A DNA stretch of 64,000 bases from Lachnospiraceae bacterium (GCA_023664345.1 JAMPFQ010000019.1:1-64000), one strand, 5' to 3'. Shown: positions 55,010 to 63,670, numbered from the stretch's first letter. A program made the numbers and translations. The notes: generated by a model not told the origin, from the sequence alone.

Positions 55010-55780
55010 CTATTCCTCCTTCCGTAAAATATCGACAAATGTCATTGCATCTTCTGTGATAAATTTTGACTCCGCTATAAAGCGGATGTCGTATTGGATA
55101 CTTCTCTTTTCTGCCGCTCTGATCATCTTCTTTTTATCAATCGCTCCAAGGCGCACTAAATTCTGATAGATCCGCACCAATTCCTGTAACGCCACCGGAT
55201 ATCCGTTCCTGGTGACCGAAAAATACAGATCCACGAATGCCTTTTCTATCGTGGCAATATTGTCACTGCTATACTCAAAATTCTCCGTTGTATACAATAC
55301 GACCTGTGTTTTCTTATCACCTGTCAAAACACTGTTTTCATACTGCTCTTTCAGCCTGGCCGGTTCCACGACCTGAAGACCGGCCTCTCCCAGAACGCTC
55401 TCGACCTCCTCTCTGGCTGCCCGCTCCGCAAATATGATCAAAGGATACTGCTCCGGTACATGCTGCATATATTTTAACAATATATCCACACCGGATATAT
55501 AATAATTGAATCCAGCCTCATCAAGCAGTACCGCAGCATCCTGCGCGGCTGCAAACAATACTGTGTTATTTTTGCCTTTCCATTCATTAAGTGAATAAAC
55601 GCCATTCCTGATCCTTTTCAAATATCCGTTTTCCACTAACTTTGAGAGATACCAATATAAAGTTGTTCGCTTCATCCCCGGAAAAATATTTTGAACATCA
55701 TCCGTGTAAAAGGTGATCTGTCCCTCCATTTCCTGTTCTATACTATAATATATCTTTTCCATCGCGGAAGTCTGCGCCAT
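55010..55780 (-). CDS. AbiEi-like antitoxin / transcriptional regulator
   Basis: About 256 residues from the ATG at 55780 (GGAGGTAACAG). An N-terminal winged helix (~20-65: FTDD-type start, NIFPGMKRTTLYWYLSKLVENGYLKRIRNGVYSLNEW) is followed by an AbiEi-like C-terminal domain (DAAVLLDEAGFNYYISGVDILLKYM). In AbiE systems the antitoxin represses its own operon and counters the nucleotidyltransferase toxin. Here it is intact, whereas the toxin gene behind it is shortened. Confidence 0.75.
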   Translation of the reverse strand: MAQTSAMEKIYYSIEQEMEGQITFYTDDVQNIFPGMKRTTLYWYLSKLVENGYLKRIRNGVYSLNEWKGKNNTVLFAAAQDAAVLLDEAGFNYYISGVDILLKYMQHVPEQYPLIIFAERAAREEVESVLGEAGLQVVEPARLKEQYENSVLTGDKKTQVVLYTTENFEYSSDNIATIEKAFVDLYFSVTRNGYPVALQELVRIYQNLVRLGAIDKKKMIRAAEKRSIQYDIRFIAESKFITEDAMTFVDILRKEE

Positions 55781-55884
55781 GACTGTTACCTCCATTCCAA
55801 GACAATTATAACACACTATTTTACAATTTCAAAGAAAAAATCGCAAATATCGGCTTTGCGAGTATTTCTATGAACACAAGATTC

Positions 55885-56790
55885 TCACCAGGGAAGATAC
55901 ACCGAAAAAACGCTCCCTTCCCCAGGCCGGGAGGACACTTTAACATACCCTCCCTCTCCGGCCAGTATTTCCCTGGCAAGATAGAGCCCTATCCCCACGC
56001 CCTCCGTGCCGACAGCGACGCCCCGGTAAAACCGGGAAAATATTTTAGCCTGTTCCTCTTCGGGGATTCCCATGCCTGTATCGCTGACCCGGATGCAGCA
56101 AAAAAGTTCAAAAAGGCATATACCCAGAGTAACGCTGCCTTTCTCGGTATACTTGATGGCGTTATCCACGATATTGACCACTGCTTCCTCTGTCCATTTT
56201 TCATCAAAGACCGCAAAACGTCCGTCTTCCGTCTGCTCCAGAATCAGCTGCAGGCCTTTCTCCTCCGCTTTCGGCAGCATCTCGAAAGCGACTTTTCGCA
56301 AAAGCCGGTCCACAGAATTTCTCTCCGGCTTTAACTCAAGTATTCCCGTCTCCAGCCGGGACATTTTGACCAATGCGGCAATGAGGAAATTCAACTTTCC
56401 CGCCTGCTCGTTCATGGCCTCGGCATACTGCCTCGCCTCCGGCGGAAGTTCCTGTTCCAGCAATAATTCCGAGTAAAGAGAAAGATTAGAAATGGGCGTC
56501 TTCGTCTGGTGGGAGATATCCGCGATCAGTGTTTTGATCTTTTCTTTTTCGTCCAGCTGCTGCCTCGCGGTGGTCTCCGCCGCAGCCAGATATTCCGCCC
56601 ACCTGCTTTCCAGCGCGGACACCATGCTCTCGTCAAAATGTTGTTCCACAAAGACTCCATCCCTGGCATCCGAAAACATCCTGCTCAACCTCCGATATAT
56701 ACTCCGCTGCTTATACCGACAGAAAAGGACTGTTCCCACCGCTGTCAAGAGACACACTCCCCATATGACAATTTCCATCTCCTTACTCAT
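55885..56790 (-). CDS. Sensor histidine kinase
   Basis: About 301 residues from the ATG at 56790 (AAAGGAGCC). One N-terminal transmembrane helix (~6-24) with essentially no outer domain, a HAMP-like linker, the HisKA H-box LIADISHQTKTPISNLSLYSE (His ~96), and a complete ATPase domain with N-box VVNIVDNAIKYTE, G1 VSDTGMGIPEEE and G2 GIGLYLAREI. Kinases with almost no sensor domain often detect antimicrobial peptides through a partner ABC exporter of the FtsX type, such as the one at 50.6-54.0 kb. The start overlaps the response-regulator stop. Confidence 0.92.
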   Translation of the reverse strand: MSKEMEIVIWGVCLLTAVGTVLFCRYKQRSIYRRLSRMFSDARDGVFVEQHFDESMVSALESRWAEYLAAAETTARQQLDEKEKIKTLIADISHQTKTPISNLSLYSELLLEQELPPEARQYAEAMNEQAGKLNFLIAALVKMSRLETGILELKPERNSVDRLLRKVAFEMLPKAEEKGLQLILEQTEDGRFAVFDEKWTEEAVVNIVDNAIKYTEKGSVTLGICLFELFCCIRVSDTGMGIPEEEQAKIFSRFYRGVAVGTEGVGIGLYLAREILAGEGGYVKVSSRPGEGSVFSVYLPW

Positions 56791-57490
56791 AAGGCTCCTT
56801 TTTCCACACATAGCCCACACCGTACACCGTTTTAATATACGGTTGGGCGGACATCTTGTCTCTCAGACGCTTTACTGCCACCGACAGAGCGTTTTCATCC
56901 ACATACTCCGCCCCGTCAGTCCAGATCCGGTCGATCAATCTGTCCCTGCTCAGAGTGATCCCACGATTCCCGATAAAATATCGGAGCAGTTTCTGTTCCG
57001 TCCTGCTGAGTTCCACAGCCTGTCCATTCACATAAAAACGCATCCTCTCAAAGTCAAGATCATACTCTCCAAACACGATATGACTGCTGTTTCGTTCCTC
57101 GTCGGCACTGGGCAATTCCCTCTGTCTCCTCCGCAGCGCCGCCGTCACTCTGGCCCTGAGGACAGCCAGGCTGAATGGTTTCGTGATATAATCCTCCGCC
57201 CCCTGTTCCAGCCCCGCCACGATATCCATTTCCATATCGTTGGCCGTCAGCATAATCACAGGGATATGCCAGGTTTCTTTCACTTTTTTCAAAAAGTCAA
57301 ATCCGTTTCCATCAGGCAGATTGACATCCAGCAAAAGCAGCGGCATCTCTTCCTCACCCCATGCCTCCAGACGCCCCGCTGCTTCCGCCAGTGTCCCGCA
57401 GCTTTCCGTCCGTACCTTGGGCGACACCAGTGCGCGGCACAGTCCTTTCGCCAGGGAAATATCATCCTCCACGATCAATATATGATCCAC
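56783..57490 (-). CDS. OmpR-family response regulator
   Basis: 235 residues, GTG start with GGAG upstream. Receiver domain: acidic pair in ILIVEDDISLAKG, phospho-acceptor Asp in PLLLLDVNLPDGNGFDF (~54), Lys in YITKPFSLAVLRARV. Winged-helix DNA-binding domain (~130-235: LSRTEQKLLRYFIGNRGITLSRDRLIDRIW ... YIKTVYGVGYVWKK). It pairs with the downstream kinase, and is likely to act on the ABC exporter operon (inferred). Confidence 0.94.
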   Translation of the reverse strand: MDHILIVEDDISLAKGLCRALVSPKVRTESCGTLAEAAGRLEAWGEEEMPLLLLDVNLPDGNGFDFLKKVKETWHIPVIMLTANDMEMDIVAGLEQGAEDYITKPFSLAVLRARVTAALRRRQRELPSADEERNSSHIVFGEYDLDFERMRFYVNGQAVELSRTEQKLLRYFIGNRGITLSRDRLIDRIWTDGAEYVDENALSVAVKRLRDKMSAQPYIKTVYGVGYVWKKEPYE

Positions 57491-57555
57491 TTTAACGCAT
57501 CTCCATTTCTTTCAGACCGGCGCCATTTCAACCATGATAACATAACTTCTCATTT

Positions 57556-57596
57556 TAAAAAAGATGCAATCCCACTGTGGGAATCGCATCTTTTTT
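57556..57596 (-). terminator. Terminator of the GH88 operon
   Basis: Imperfect stem of ~13 bp (GATGCGATTCCCAC / GTGGGATTGCATC on the minus strand) followed by TTTTTT, 22 nt past the GH88 stop. The A run on the other side lets it also serve the plus strand. Confidence 0.82.
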
Positions 57597-57617
57597 CAAT
57601 GCCCATCTTTCATATTC

Positions 57618-58787
57618 CTACCAGTACAGTTCCCAATCCCTGCTCATCCTGGTCAGGGCTTCCATGTAGAAATAATCGCCCCAGGAGTTGCACTCGTCCA
57701 CGCCGTAATGATTGCAGGTATTATAGGGCGAGTGATTGGAATAGGTGCTGTGCAGCACCAGGCCGTTGGAAATCTCCATATCTTTCACTGCGTAATCATC
57801 GTACACCGATTTCATGATGCGGGAAGCAATCTTCCGGTAATGCTCCGCCTCTTCCGGTTCCAGATACTTGCTCATCTCCAGCATCCCGCAGGCCGCTATG
57901 GACGCGGAGGAAGAATCCCTGGGCTGGTCGTCGCCGTCTGTGAACTCCAGATCCCAGTAAGGAACCAGGTCTTTGGGAAGATGCTCCAGGAAATACTCCG
58001 TCACCCGGCGGAACAGCTCAATGTATTCTTTCCTTCCGGTGTACTTGTACGCCAGCGCCATGCCGTACACGCCCCATGCCTGACCTCTGGCCCAGGCGGA
58101 ACCGTCACGGTAACCCTGACAGGTAGCGCCATGATCCGGCGCTCCCGTTTCCATATTGAAAAAGAAAGTATGCCAGGTAGAATAATCCTCACGGATCACA
58201 TTGGCCACCGCCGTATGGATATGCTTTTCCGCAATGTCACGATATTTCTGATCTCCAGTCTCCTCAGAAGCCCAATAAAGCAGGGGCAGGTTCAGCAGAC
58301 AGTCTATGATCAGACGGTAATTTTCCGGCGCGTCCATGGGACCCCAGGCCTGGATAAACTCTCCTACAGGGTGATATCTGGTGATCAGCTGATCCGCCGC
58401 CTTGATCGCCGCCTCTTTCCCTTCTTCACTTCCGATCAGCTTATATGCTGCCACACAGGAGGGGGAGTAGAGGAATCCCATATCGTGATGGTCCACCTCA
58501 ATCTTATTGTCGATACGGTCCAGAAAGCTTTTTACCTGCACTTCGCCCGCTTTCTTCAGGCGCTCGTCTCTGGAAAATTCATAGGCAAGCCATACCTCGC
58601 CCGTCCAGAAACCACAGGTCCAGTAATTATTTTCAATGGGAGGATAAAAACCGTTCACGCTGTACGCCTGCTGGAACTTATCCGTAAATTCCGGCAGGAT
58701 ATGAAGAATCTGCTCATTACAAAACTCCAGCGCTTTCCGGATCTCCTCCTTCGTGATCTCAGGATATCCCTCAAATGTGATCCCCAT
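57618..58787 (-). CDS. GH88 unsaturated glucuronyl hydrolase
   Basis: About 389 residues from the ATG at 58787 (AAGGAGGCGC); the frame runs upstream into a palindromic repeat. An (alpha/alpha)6 barrel of the GH88 family: NNYWTCGFWTGEVWLAYE, the catalytic Asp segment VDHHDMGFLYSPS (~88-100), DSSSASIAACGMLEMSK, and the aromatic ARGQAWGVYGMALAYKYT. It adds water to the 4,5-double bond left by polysaccharide lyases on uronic acids, releasing a keto-sugar. No signal peptide; acts on imported unsaturated disaccharides from glycosaminoglycans or similar. Last gene of the operon begun by the binding protein at 63.28 kb. Confidence 0.92.
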   Translation of the reverse strand: MGITFEGYPEITKEEIRKALEFCNEQILHILPEFTDKFQQAYSVNGFYPPIENNYWTCGFWTGEVWLAYEFSRDERLKKAGEVQVKSFLDRIDNKIEVDHHDMGFLYSPSCVAAYKLIGSEEGKEAAIKAADQLITRYHPVGEFIQAWGPMDAPENYRLIIDCLLNLPLLYWASEETGDQKYRDIAEKHIHTAVANVIREDYSTWHTFFFNMETGAPDHGATCQGYRDGSAWARGQAWGVYGMALAYKYTGRKEYIELFRRVTEYFLEHLPKDLVPYWDLEFTDGDDQPRDSSSASIAACGMLEMSKYLEPEEAEHYRKIASRIMKSVYDDYAVKDMEISNGLVLHSTYSNHSPYNTCNHYGVDECNSWGDYFYMEALTRMSRDWELYW

Positions 58788-58823
58788 TCTGCGCCTCCTT
58801 ATCTTATATCTTATACATCTCTG

Positions 58824-58933
58824 CACACTTCCTGCCATGCCGCCTGCGGCGGCACAAACAAATCCCACGGAACCTAATCGGTTCCGGGAAGAACGTCAAG
58901 CGAACTTGTTCGCTTGGCGCTCTTCAGTGTGAG
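58824..58933. repeat. Composite palindromic element (CACACTTCC family)
   Basis: CACACTTCCTGCCATGCCGCC (58824-58844) runs into hairpin TGCCGCC/GGCGGCA (58838-58854). Then come CGGAACC/GGTTCCG (58868-58886), AAGCGAAC/GTTCGCTT (58898-58915) and GTGTGAGATTTGGAGTTTCT from 58927. The order and ends match the element at 15014-15160, while the hairpins inside differ. It fills most of the gap between GH88 and the upstream permease. Confidence 0.72.
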
Positions 58934-58991
58934 ATTTGGAGTTTCTCCGCGAAGCAGCCCTTGCTGCGAGCGGTTAGAAGTACTTTTCACG

Positions 58992-59831
58992 CTATCCTTT
59001 TAACCCCGTAGACGCCACGCCTTCCACAAAATACTTCTGCAGGATCAGGAACACGATCAGCACCGGGATCAATGACAGCACGGAACCTGCCATAATCAGG
59101 CCATAGTCAGAGGAATACTGGCTGATGAACATTTTCAGTCCCAGCTGGATGGTCTTCTTCTCCTGTGTCTTTAAATAGATCAAAGGCCCAAGGTAGTCGT
59201 TCCAGGTAGCCACAAACGTGAAAATCGTCAGCGTGGACAGCGCCGGTTTTGACAGCGGCAGCATAATGCTGGCATAGATCCTGTACTCACTCATGCCATC
59301 GATCCTGGCCGCCTCGCAGAGATCATCAGGAATGCCCTCATAGAACTGCTTCATCATGAACACACCGAAAGCGGAAAACGCCTGCAGACAGATGATAGCG
59401 AGCAGCTTATCATTCAGGCCCATCTTTCTCATCATGATGAACTGAGGCACCATGTATACCTGCCAGGGCATCGCGATGGTGGCGATATAGGCAAGGAACA
59501 GCGCGTTCTTATGCCGGAAGTTCAGCTTTGCGAAAGAGTATGCCGCGAAGCTGCTGGTCAATAATTGCAGCAGTGTCACCACGATGGTCAGGAACACTGT
59601 GTTTTCCACAAATTTCAAAAACGGAATCTTCGTCCAGATATCCGCGTAGTTGCTCCACCTGGGATTTTCCGGAATCCACACAAAGGGATTCATCTGGAAT
59701 ACTTCACGGTCGCTCTTGATCGACGCGGAAAGCATCCAAAGGAACGGAATCACCATGATGAGCGCGATCAAGATCAAAATAACATATACGATCACTTTGC
59801 CTGCAATGGCTTTTTTATGTGCTGATTTCAT
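58992..59831 (-). CDS. Sugar ABC transporter permease (MalG/UgpE type)
   Basis: 279 residues, six helices. EAA loop CEAARIDGMSEYRIYASIMLPLSKPALST (~175-203). Pairs with the permease encoded at 60678-61742. It follows the CBM-like gene by 32 bp, and that short gap contains the lone repeat end at 59843-59870. Confidence 0.93.
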   Translation of the reverse strand: MKSAHKKAIAGKVIVYVILILIALIMVIPFLWMLSASIKSDREVFQMNPFVWIPENPRWSNYADIWTKIPFLKFVENTVFLTIVVTLLQLLTSSFAAYSFAKLNFRHKNALFLAYIATIAMPWQVYMVPQFIMMRKMGLNDKLLAIICLQAFSAFGVFMMKQFYEGIPDDLCEAARIDGMSEYRIYASIMLPLSKPALSTLTIFTFVATWNDYLGPLIYLKTQEKKTIQLGLKMFISQYSSDYGLIMAGSVLSLIPVLIVFLILQKYFVEGVASTGLKG

Positions 59832-59842
59832 ATATTGAGCAC

Positions 59843-59870
59843 CTCCGTTTCGAGACTGTTGATTTATTCC
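59843..59870. repeat. Solo end of the proS-leader palindrome family
   Basis: CTCCGTTTCGAGACTGTTGATTTATTCC (in two parts: 59843-59860 and 59861-59870) closely matches the right ends of the units at 43778-44126, which read CTCCGTTCCGAGACTGTTTT and ...TTTGATTCC. It lies between two genes of the GH88 operon and supplies the stop codon of the upstream one. Confidence 0.55.
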
Positions 59871-60655
59871 ACATTATACCCGTACACCTCGATCTGGCTC
59901 AGCGCCGGAAAGGGGGACGGATCGTCTGCTTTGATCAGTTTACAGAGTTCTATCCAGGTGATCTCCTTTTCAGGAAAAGCCAGTATATGCGCCTTTGTTG
60001 ACTTTTCCAGGGAAAACTCCTGTGAACTTCCATCTGAAAAATTTAAAGTGACCTGTGTCCACCAGTTGTCATGGGGGAAATCGGAGCGGGTATAGAGGAC
60101 TACCTTGTCCGTTCTGACCTTTCTCCCGAAATCCACTTTCATGGACGCATCGTCCTGCCTGTTGATCCCCCAGGATTCATAGGGCCACTGTCCATGGGAA
60201 AGATTTGCCCTCACGCCGTCAATGGCGTTCTTGGCCGCAAACACGGATTCACCCCTGGTCTCCACATTGGCCGTGGCATGGGGAAAACAGGGAACGTCGC
60301 AATGCTGATCTGCGGGATTCAGCGCAAGATTCCTGTACGCCCGGACTTCATCCTCCCTTGCCATTTCCGCATAGATATAATGCCTGTTCCCGGCAAATAC
60401 CTTGGGCGAATAGCTGACGCGCTTCTCCCCGAAAGGCACATAGTAGGATACATTGTCAGTGACATAGACGAACGCAGAACCCAGCGCATCATCTACCTGC
60501 CAGTTCACATAAATATTTTTGTCCGAGGTCTCCAGGACGATCCTGTCGCCCTCCTGATACTCATGCATACATACCAGATCCACAAAATCTTCCCCGCTGC
60601 TGACGCAGATCGTGTTGTCGTTCTTATCGATAACCTTTAAAGCTAAAACTGCCAT
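59864..60655 (-). CDS. Cytoplasmic carbohydrate-binding (F5/8C-like) protein
   Basis: 263 residues with no signal peptide. The C-terminal ~150 residues resemble the F5/8 type C (discoidin, CBM32-like) fold: NLALNPADQ start, SVFAAKNAIDGVRANLSHGQWPYESWGINRQDDASMKVDFGRKVRTDKVVLYTRSDFPHDNWWTQVTLNFSDGSSQEFSL, and FPALSQIEVYGYNVE end. The N-terminal ~100 residues form another beta domain. It lies between the two permease genes, an unusual place, and so is made with the transporter. No catalytic residues are recognised. It may bind the imported sugar or help GH88. Confidence 0.75.
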   Translation of the reverse strand: MAVLALKVIDKNDNTICVSSGEDFVDLVCMHEYQEGDRIVLETSDKNIYVNWQVDDALGSAFVYVTDNVSYYVPFGEKRVSYSPKVFAGNRHYIYAEMAREDEVRAYRNLALNPADQHCDVPCFPHATANVETRGESVFAAKNAIDGVRANLSHGQWPYESWGINRQDDASMKVDFGRKVRTDKVVLYTRSDFPHDNWWTQVTLNFSDGSSQEFSLEKSTKAHILAFPEKEITWIELCKLIKADDPSPFPALSQIEVYGYNVE

Positions 60656-60677
60656 TTTATTCCCATGCCTTTCCGCC

Positions 60678-61742
60678 TTAGGCGCGTTCTTTCTTTGCCT
60701 GTCCCCTGAACTGGATAATGGTCACTACCAATACCATCAGGAACAATACCATTGCCACCGCGCTGGAATATCCCAGATCCCAGTCAATGAAAGCTTTCTG
60801 GTAAATATAGTAGACCAGGACCGTAGCGGAGGTCGTCAGTTCGCCGCTTCCGCCGCCGGCCAGCATGATGGCTACATCATACACTTTGAAGCAGTTGATG
60901 GTCAGCATAACGACTACAAAGAATGTGGTGGAGGAAAGCTGCGGCCAGGTCACATAGCGGAACTTATTCCACGTTCCCGCTCCGTCCAGGCTAGCTGCTT
61001 CGTATAATTCCGCGGAAATACCCTGCAGGCCTGCCAGATAGATCACCATGTAATAACCCATGAATTTCCATACGCTGAACAGGATCATGGAGAAGAGCAC
61101 CAGGCCGCCGCTGAACCACTGAGGCAGATTTTCCTGCGCTACATTGAATACATTGTATAATATGTTATTGATAGGTCCCTTGGAGGGATGGAACAGCATC
61201 TTCCAAACGGAAGTGATCGCTACCAGGGACGCAACATAGGGGAAAAAGGAAAGGGTCCTGAAAATGCCTCTTCCTATTACTTTCTGATTTAACACGATCG
61301 CAAGCGCCAGAGACGCGATCATCGTAAGCGGTACGGTACCAATACAATAGATAATGGTATTCTTCAATGCCGCGTTGAAGAAAGTATCATCCGTAAGCCT
61401 TGTAAAATTACTGAAACCTGCCCACTGAATGGGATTGCTTCCGTCCCACTTTAAAAATGCCAGTGCAAAAGCAAACACGATAGGGATCAGGGTAAACACG
61501 CAGAACCCGATAAAGTTCGGCGCGATAAAGGAATATGCCACCAGATCCCTCTTGGTCTCACGGCTTAAGATCCTGCCGGATTTTATCTTATCAATCTGAC
61601 GGTTATAGTTTCCGATCTGAGCGATCATCTTTCTTTTTTTCTTATCGTCTGTCTCTGTCCTGACATCCGCGATCAACTTAGTCAGCTCACTCTGCAGGCT
61701 CTGGACCTTTGCCTCCTTTTGAGCTCCGTCTAACTTCGGCAT
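60678..61742 (-). CDS. Sugar ABC transporter permease (MalF/UgpA type)
   Basis: About 354 residues from the ATG at 61742 (AAAGGAGG). A ~65-residue charged cytoplasmic extension (QSELTKLIADVRTETDDKKKRKMIAQIG), predicted coiled coil, precedes six helices. EAA loop YEAASLDGAGTWNKFRYVTWPQLS. The extension is longer than in most MalF-type permeases. It follows the binding-protein gene after a 170-bp gap with a hairpin. Confidence 0.92.
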   Translation of the reverse strand: MPKLDGAQKEAKVQSLQSELTKLIADVRTETDDKKKRKMIAQIGNYNRQIDKIKSGRILSRETKRDLVAYSFIAPNFIGFCVFTLIPIVFAFALAFLKWDGSNPIQWAGFSNFTRLTDDTFFNAALKNTIIYCIGTVPLTMIASLALAIVLNQKVIGRGIFRTLSFFPYVASLVAITSVWKMLFHPSKGPINNILYNVFNVAQENLPQWFSGGLVLFSMILFSVWKFMGYYMVIYLAGLQGISAELYEAASLDGAGTWNKFRYVTWPQLSSTTFFVVVMLTINCFKVYDVAIMLAGGGSGELTTSATVLVYYIYQKAFIDWDLGYSSAVAMVLFLMVLVVTIIQFRGQAKKERA

Positions 61743-61822
61743 ACAAACTGCCTCCTTTCCCGATTCATGCACCCTCATAATCTACGGGAACATATTGGTC
61801 TTATAATTTCCTGTTCGATAAG

Positions 61823-61851
61823 CAAGGGGCCGCTTTTCGGACGACCCCTTG
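61823..61851 (-). terminator. Intra-operon hairpin between binding protein and permease
   Basis: CAAGGGG/CCCCTTG with an inner CCG/CGG stem, 62 nt beyond the binding-protein stop. No T run follows on the minus strand, so it more likely stabilises the upstream mRNA or causes only partial termination, which would give extra binding protein. Confidence 0.5.
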
Positions 61852-61912
61852 TGTCATTTTATATCTGTTGCTGCTCATTCAGCAGCCAAAGTACTTACAC
61901 TGCCGATTCCGA

Positions 61913-63280
61913 TCACTTGCCCTGGATCTTCTGAACTTCCTCGTTCATCTTGGCAATGCCCTCGTCTATGGTCATCTCACCGGTCATGATGGAACCGTGA
62001 TAAGAATCCAGTACGGAGTTGATCTCAGATACGTTCTCACCGTAAGGCACTTCCAGATACAGGTTGGATACGGTCAGCGCTTCCTTGCTCTCTGCGTCCT
62101 GAGGGAAGCCGTCCAGACCTGCGATCATATCTTTCACTTCATCTGTCATGATCGCGGGGAAGTTACCGGAGGAAGCCATGACTGCTGCGCCTTCTTCACC
62201 GCTCACCCACTTAACGAACTCCCATGCCGCATCGGGTGCATCAGATACTGTGGTCACGGAAAGACCTGTGATGGTACCCAGAGTGGAACCCGGCTCCACG
62301 CCCTCCGCATGAGGATACTTCACAATCCCCCAGTTGCCGCACAGGTCAGCATCATAATCACCGTTCTGCAGGCTGCTGATCATGGTCGCGATATACCAGG
62401 AACCCATATTCATCATAGCCACATCGCCGCCGGAGAATGCTGCGGAGTAATGCAGACCCTCTGTCTTCAGATCGGTGTACTTTCTGCAGACACCGTCTTT
62501 CTCCTGATTCAGAACCATCTCATAATAAGGCTTGAATGCGGAATACTCGCCATCCAGAATGGTATGCTCGCCGTCCAGTACACCGAACAGCTGAACGTCA
62601 GATCTCCATGTATGGTAATGAGTGCCATACACCTGAGCGCCAAATGTATTATCAGTCATCTGTCTTGCCAGAGCATCATATTCTTCAAAGGTCATGTCGT
62701 TGGTGGGATAAGCAACTTCCTTTGCGTCAAACAGATCCTTGTTGTAGAACACTACCCAAAAGTCATTTCTGAAAGGCAGTTCATACAGTTTGCCGTCAAC
62801 CACCACCTGATCGGTAGCGCCTGCGTACTGAGCCAGATCAACGCCGTCAGCCGCGATGTAATCATCCAGCGCCAGAATCGCGTTCTTCTGTACCAGAGTC
62901 GCATATCCGGGAACGTCCTTGATGGTGACAACGTCGAAATCAGAACCGGAACCGGAAAGTTCGGTTGCCAGAACGGTCATGTAATCTGTGGAACCAAGGT
63001 CTACCATCTCAATGGTAACTCCCTCATGGCTTGCTTCATAAGCTGCTTTGATGTCTCCCCAATACTGAGTGGTAGACTCATCCCAGATCGCCCACTTCAA
63101 GGTCACAGGCTCTGTGGAAGCCGCAGCGGAACTTGCTGCCGCGCTGGACTGAGCGGTGCTTGCCTGGCTGCTCGCCGGTGCGCTGCTGGAAGCGCTGCCA
63201 TCGTCACCGCTGCCGCATCCGGCCAGCAGAGTGGTCATCATTGCAGCAGTCAGCATTACACTTAATACTTTCTTTTTCAT
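61913..63280 (-). CDS. Sugar ABC transporter substrate-binding lipoprotein
   Basis: 455 residues. Lipoprotein signal (MKKKVLSVMLTAAMMTTLLAGC), Ser/Ala-rich linker (~25-55), then a family-1 solute-binding domain (VTLKWAIWDESTTQYWGDIKAAYEASHEGVTIEMVDL; YELPFRNDFWVVFYNKDLFD; AAWEFVKWVSGEEGAAVMASSGNFPA). First gene of the operon with two permeases, a CBM-like protein and GH88, so its ligand is probably an unsaturated uronate-containing oligosaccharide. The ATG has AGGAGGAT. A cre site and repeats lie upstream. Confidence 0.93.
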   Translation of the reverse strand: MKKKVLSVMLTAAMMTTLLAGCGSGDDGSASSSAPASSQASTAQSSAAASSAAASTEPVTLKWAIWDESTTQYWGDIKAAYEASHEGVTIEMVDLGSTDYMTVLATELSGSGSDFDVVTIKDVPGYATLVQKNAILALDDYIAADGVDLAQYAGATDQVVVDGKLYELPFRNDFWVVFYNKDLFDAKEVAYPTNDMTFEEYDALARQMTDNTFGAQVYGTHYHTWRSDVQLFGVLDGEHTILDGEYSAFKPYYEMVLNQEKDGVCRKYTDLKTEGLHYSAAFSGGDVAMMNMGSWYIATMISSLQNGDYDADLCGNWGIVKYPHAEGVEPGSTLGTITGLSVTTVSDAPDAAWEFVKWVSGEEGAAVMASSGNFPAIMTDEVKDMIAGLDGFPQDAESKEALTVSNLYLEVPYGENVSEINSVLDSYHGSIMTGEMTIDEGIAKMNEEVQKIQGK

Positions 63281-63363
63281 ACAAATATCCTCCTGACTTT
63301 ACTGGCCCGCTCCAGGCAGGCCGCGTTGTTCATTACGATATAAGTATATGAAAAGAAAGGTAC

Positions 63364-63393
63364 AAATTACATGGAAAAAATTAAAATTACATG
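63364..63393. promoter_or_regulatory. 20-bp-spaced direct repeat AAATTACATG
   Basis: Two identical decamers (63364-63373 and 63384-63393) lie exactly 20 bp apart, ~85-110 nt upstream of the binding-protein start and close to its weak promoter (minus strand TATACT near 63345). This could be a regulator site; the protein is unknown. Confidence 0.4.
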
Positions 63394-63425
63394 AACTATT
63401 TATTCAAATTTCCTTTGTGCAATCT

Positions 63426-63439
63426 TGAAAACGCTTTCA
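63426..63439. promoter_or_regulatory. cre site (CcpA operator)
   Basis: TGAAAACGCTTTCA is a near-perfect palindrome that fits the catabolite-responsive element consensus TGNAANCGNTNNCA at every fixed position. It lies 146-159 nt upstream of the binding-protein start, in the 390-bp gap between that operon and the divergent GntR gene. Repression of the GH88 operon in the presence of glucose is expected. Confidence 0.82.
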
Positions 63440-63611
63440 TATAATGTATTATTTTTAGGTTTCATGCACTTTTTTATTGTCGGTACAAAACCATTTCTTC
63501 CAGATCGTTACCACACTCATATCGTGACAGATATGATGCAACCAGATCCGGTTTTTATTGTTAAAATACCACGATTTTATTTTCTTTACTACTTATTTCA
63601 TGCATATGGGC

Positions 63612-63649
63612 TTGACACATCTGATATATCTGTATATAATTAATATACA
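63612..63649 (+). promoter_or_regulatory. GntR-gene promoter with overlapping operator
   Basis: Consensus TTGACA (63612-63617), 17 bp, TATAAT (63635-63640). A perfect inverted repeat TGTATAT-AATTA-ATATACA (63631-63649) covers the -10 box, a natural site for autorepression by the encoded regulator. Confidence 0.82.
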
Positions 63650-63670
63650 CAGTTTTGCGGAGGTGATGAC

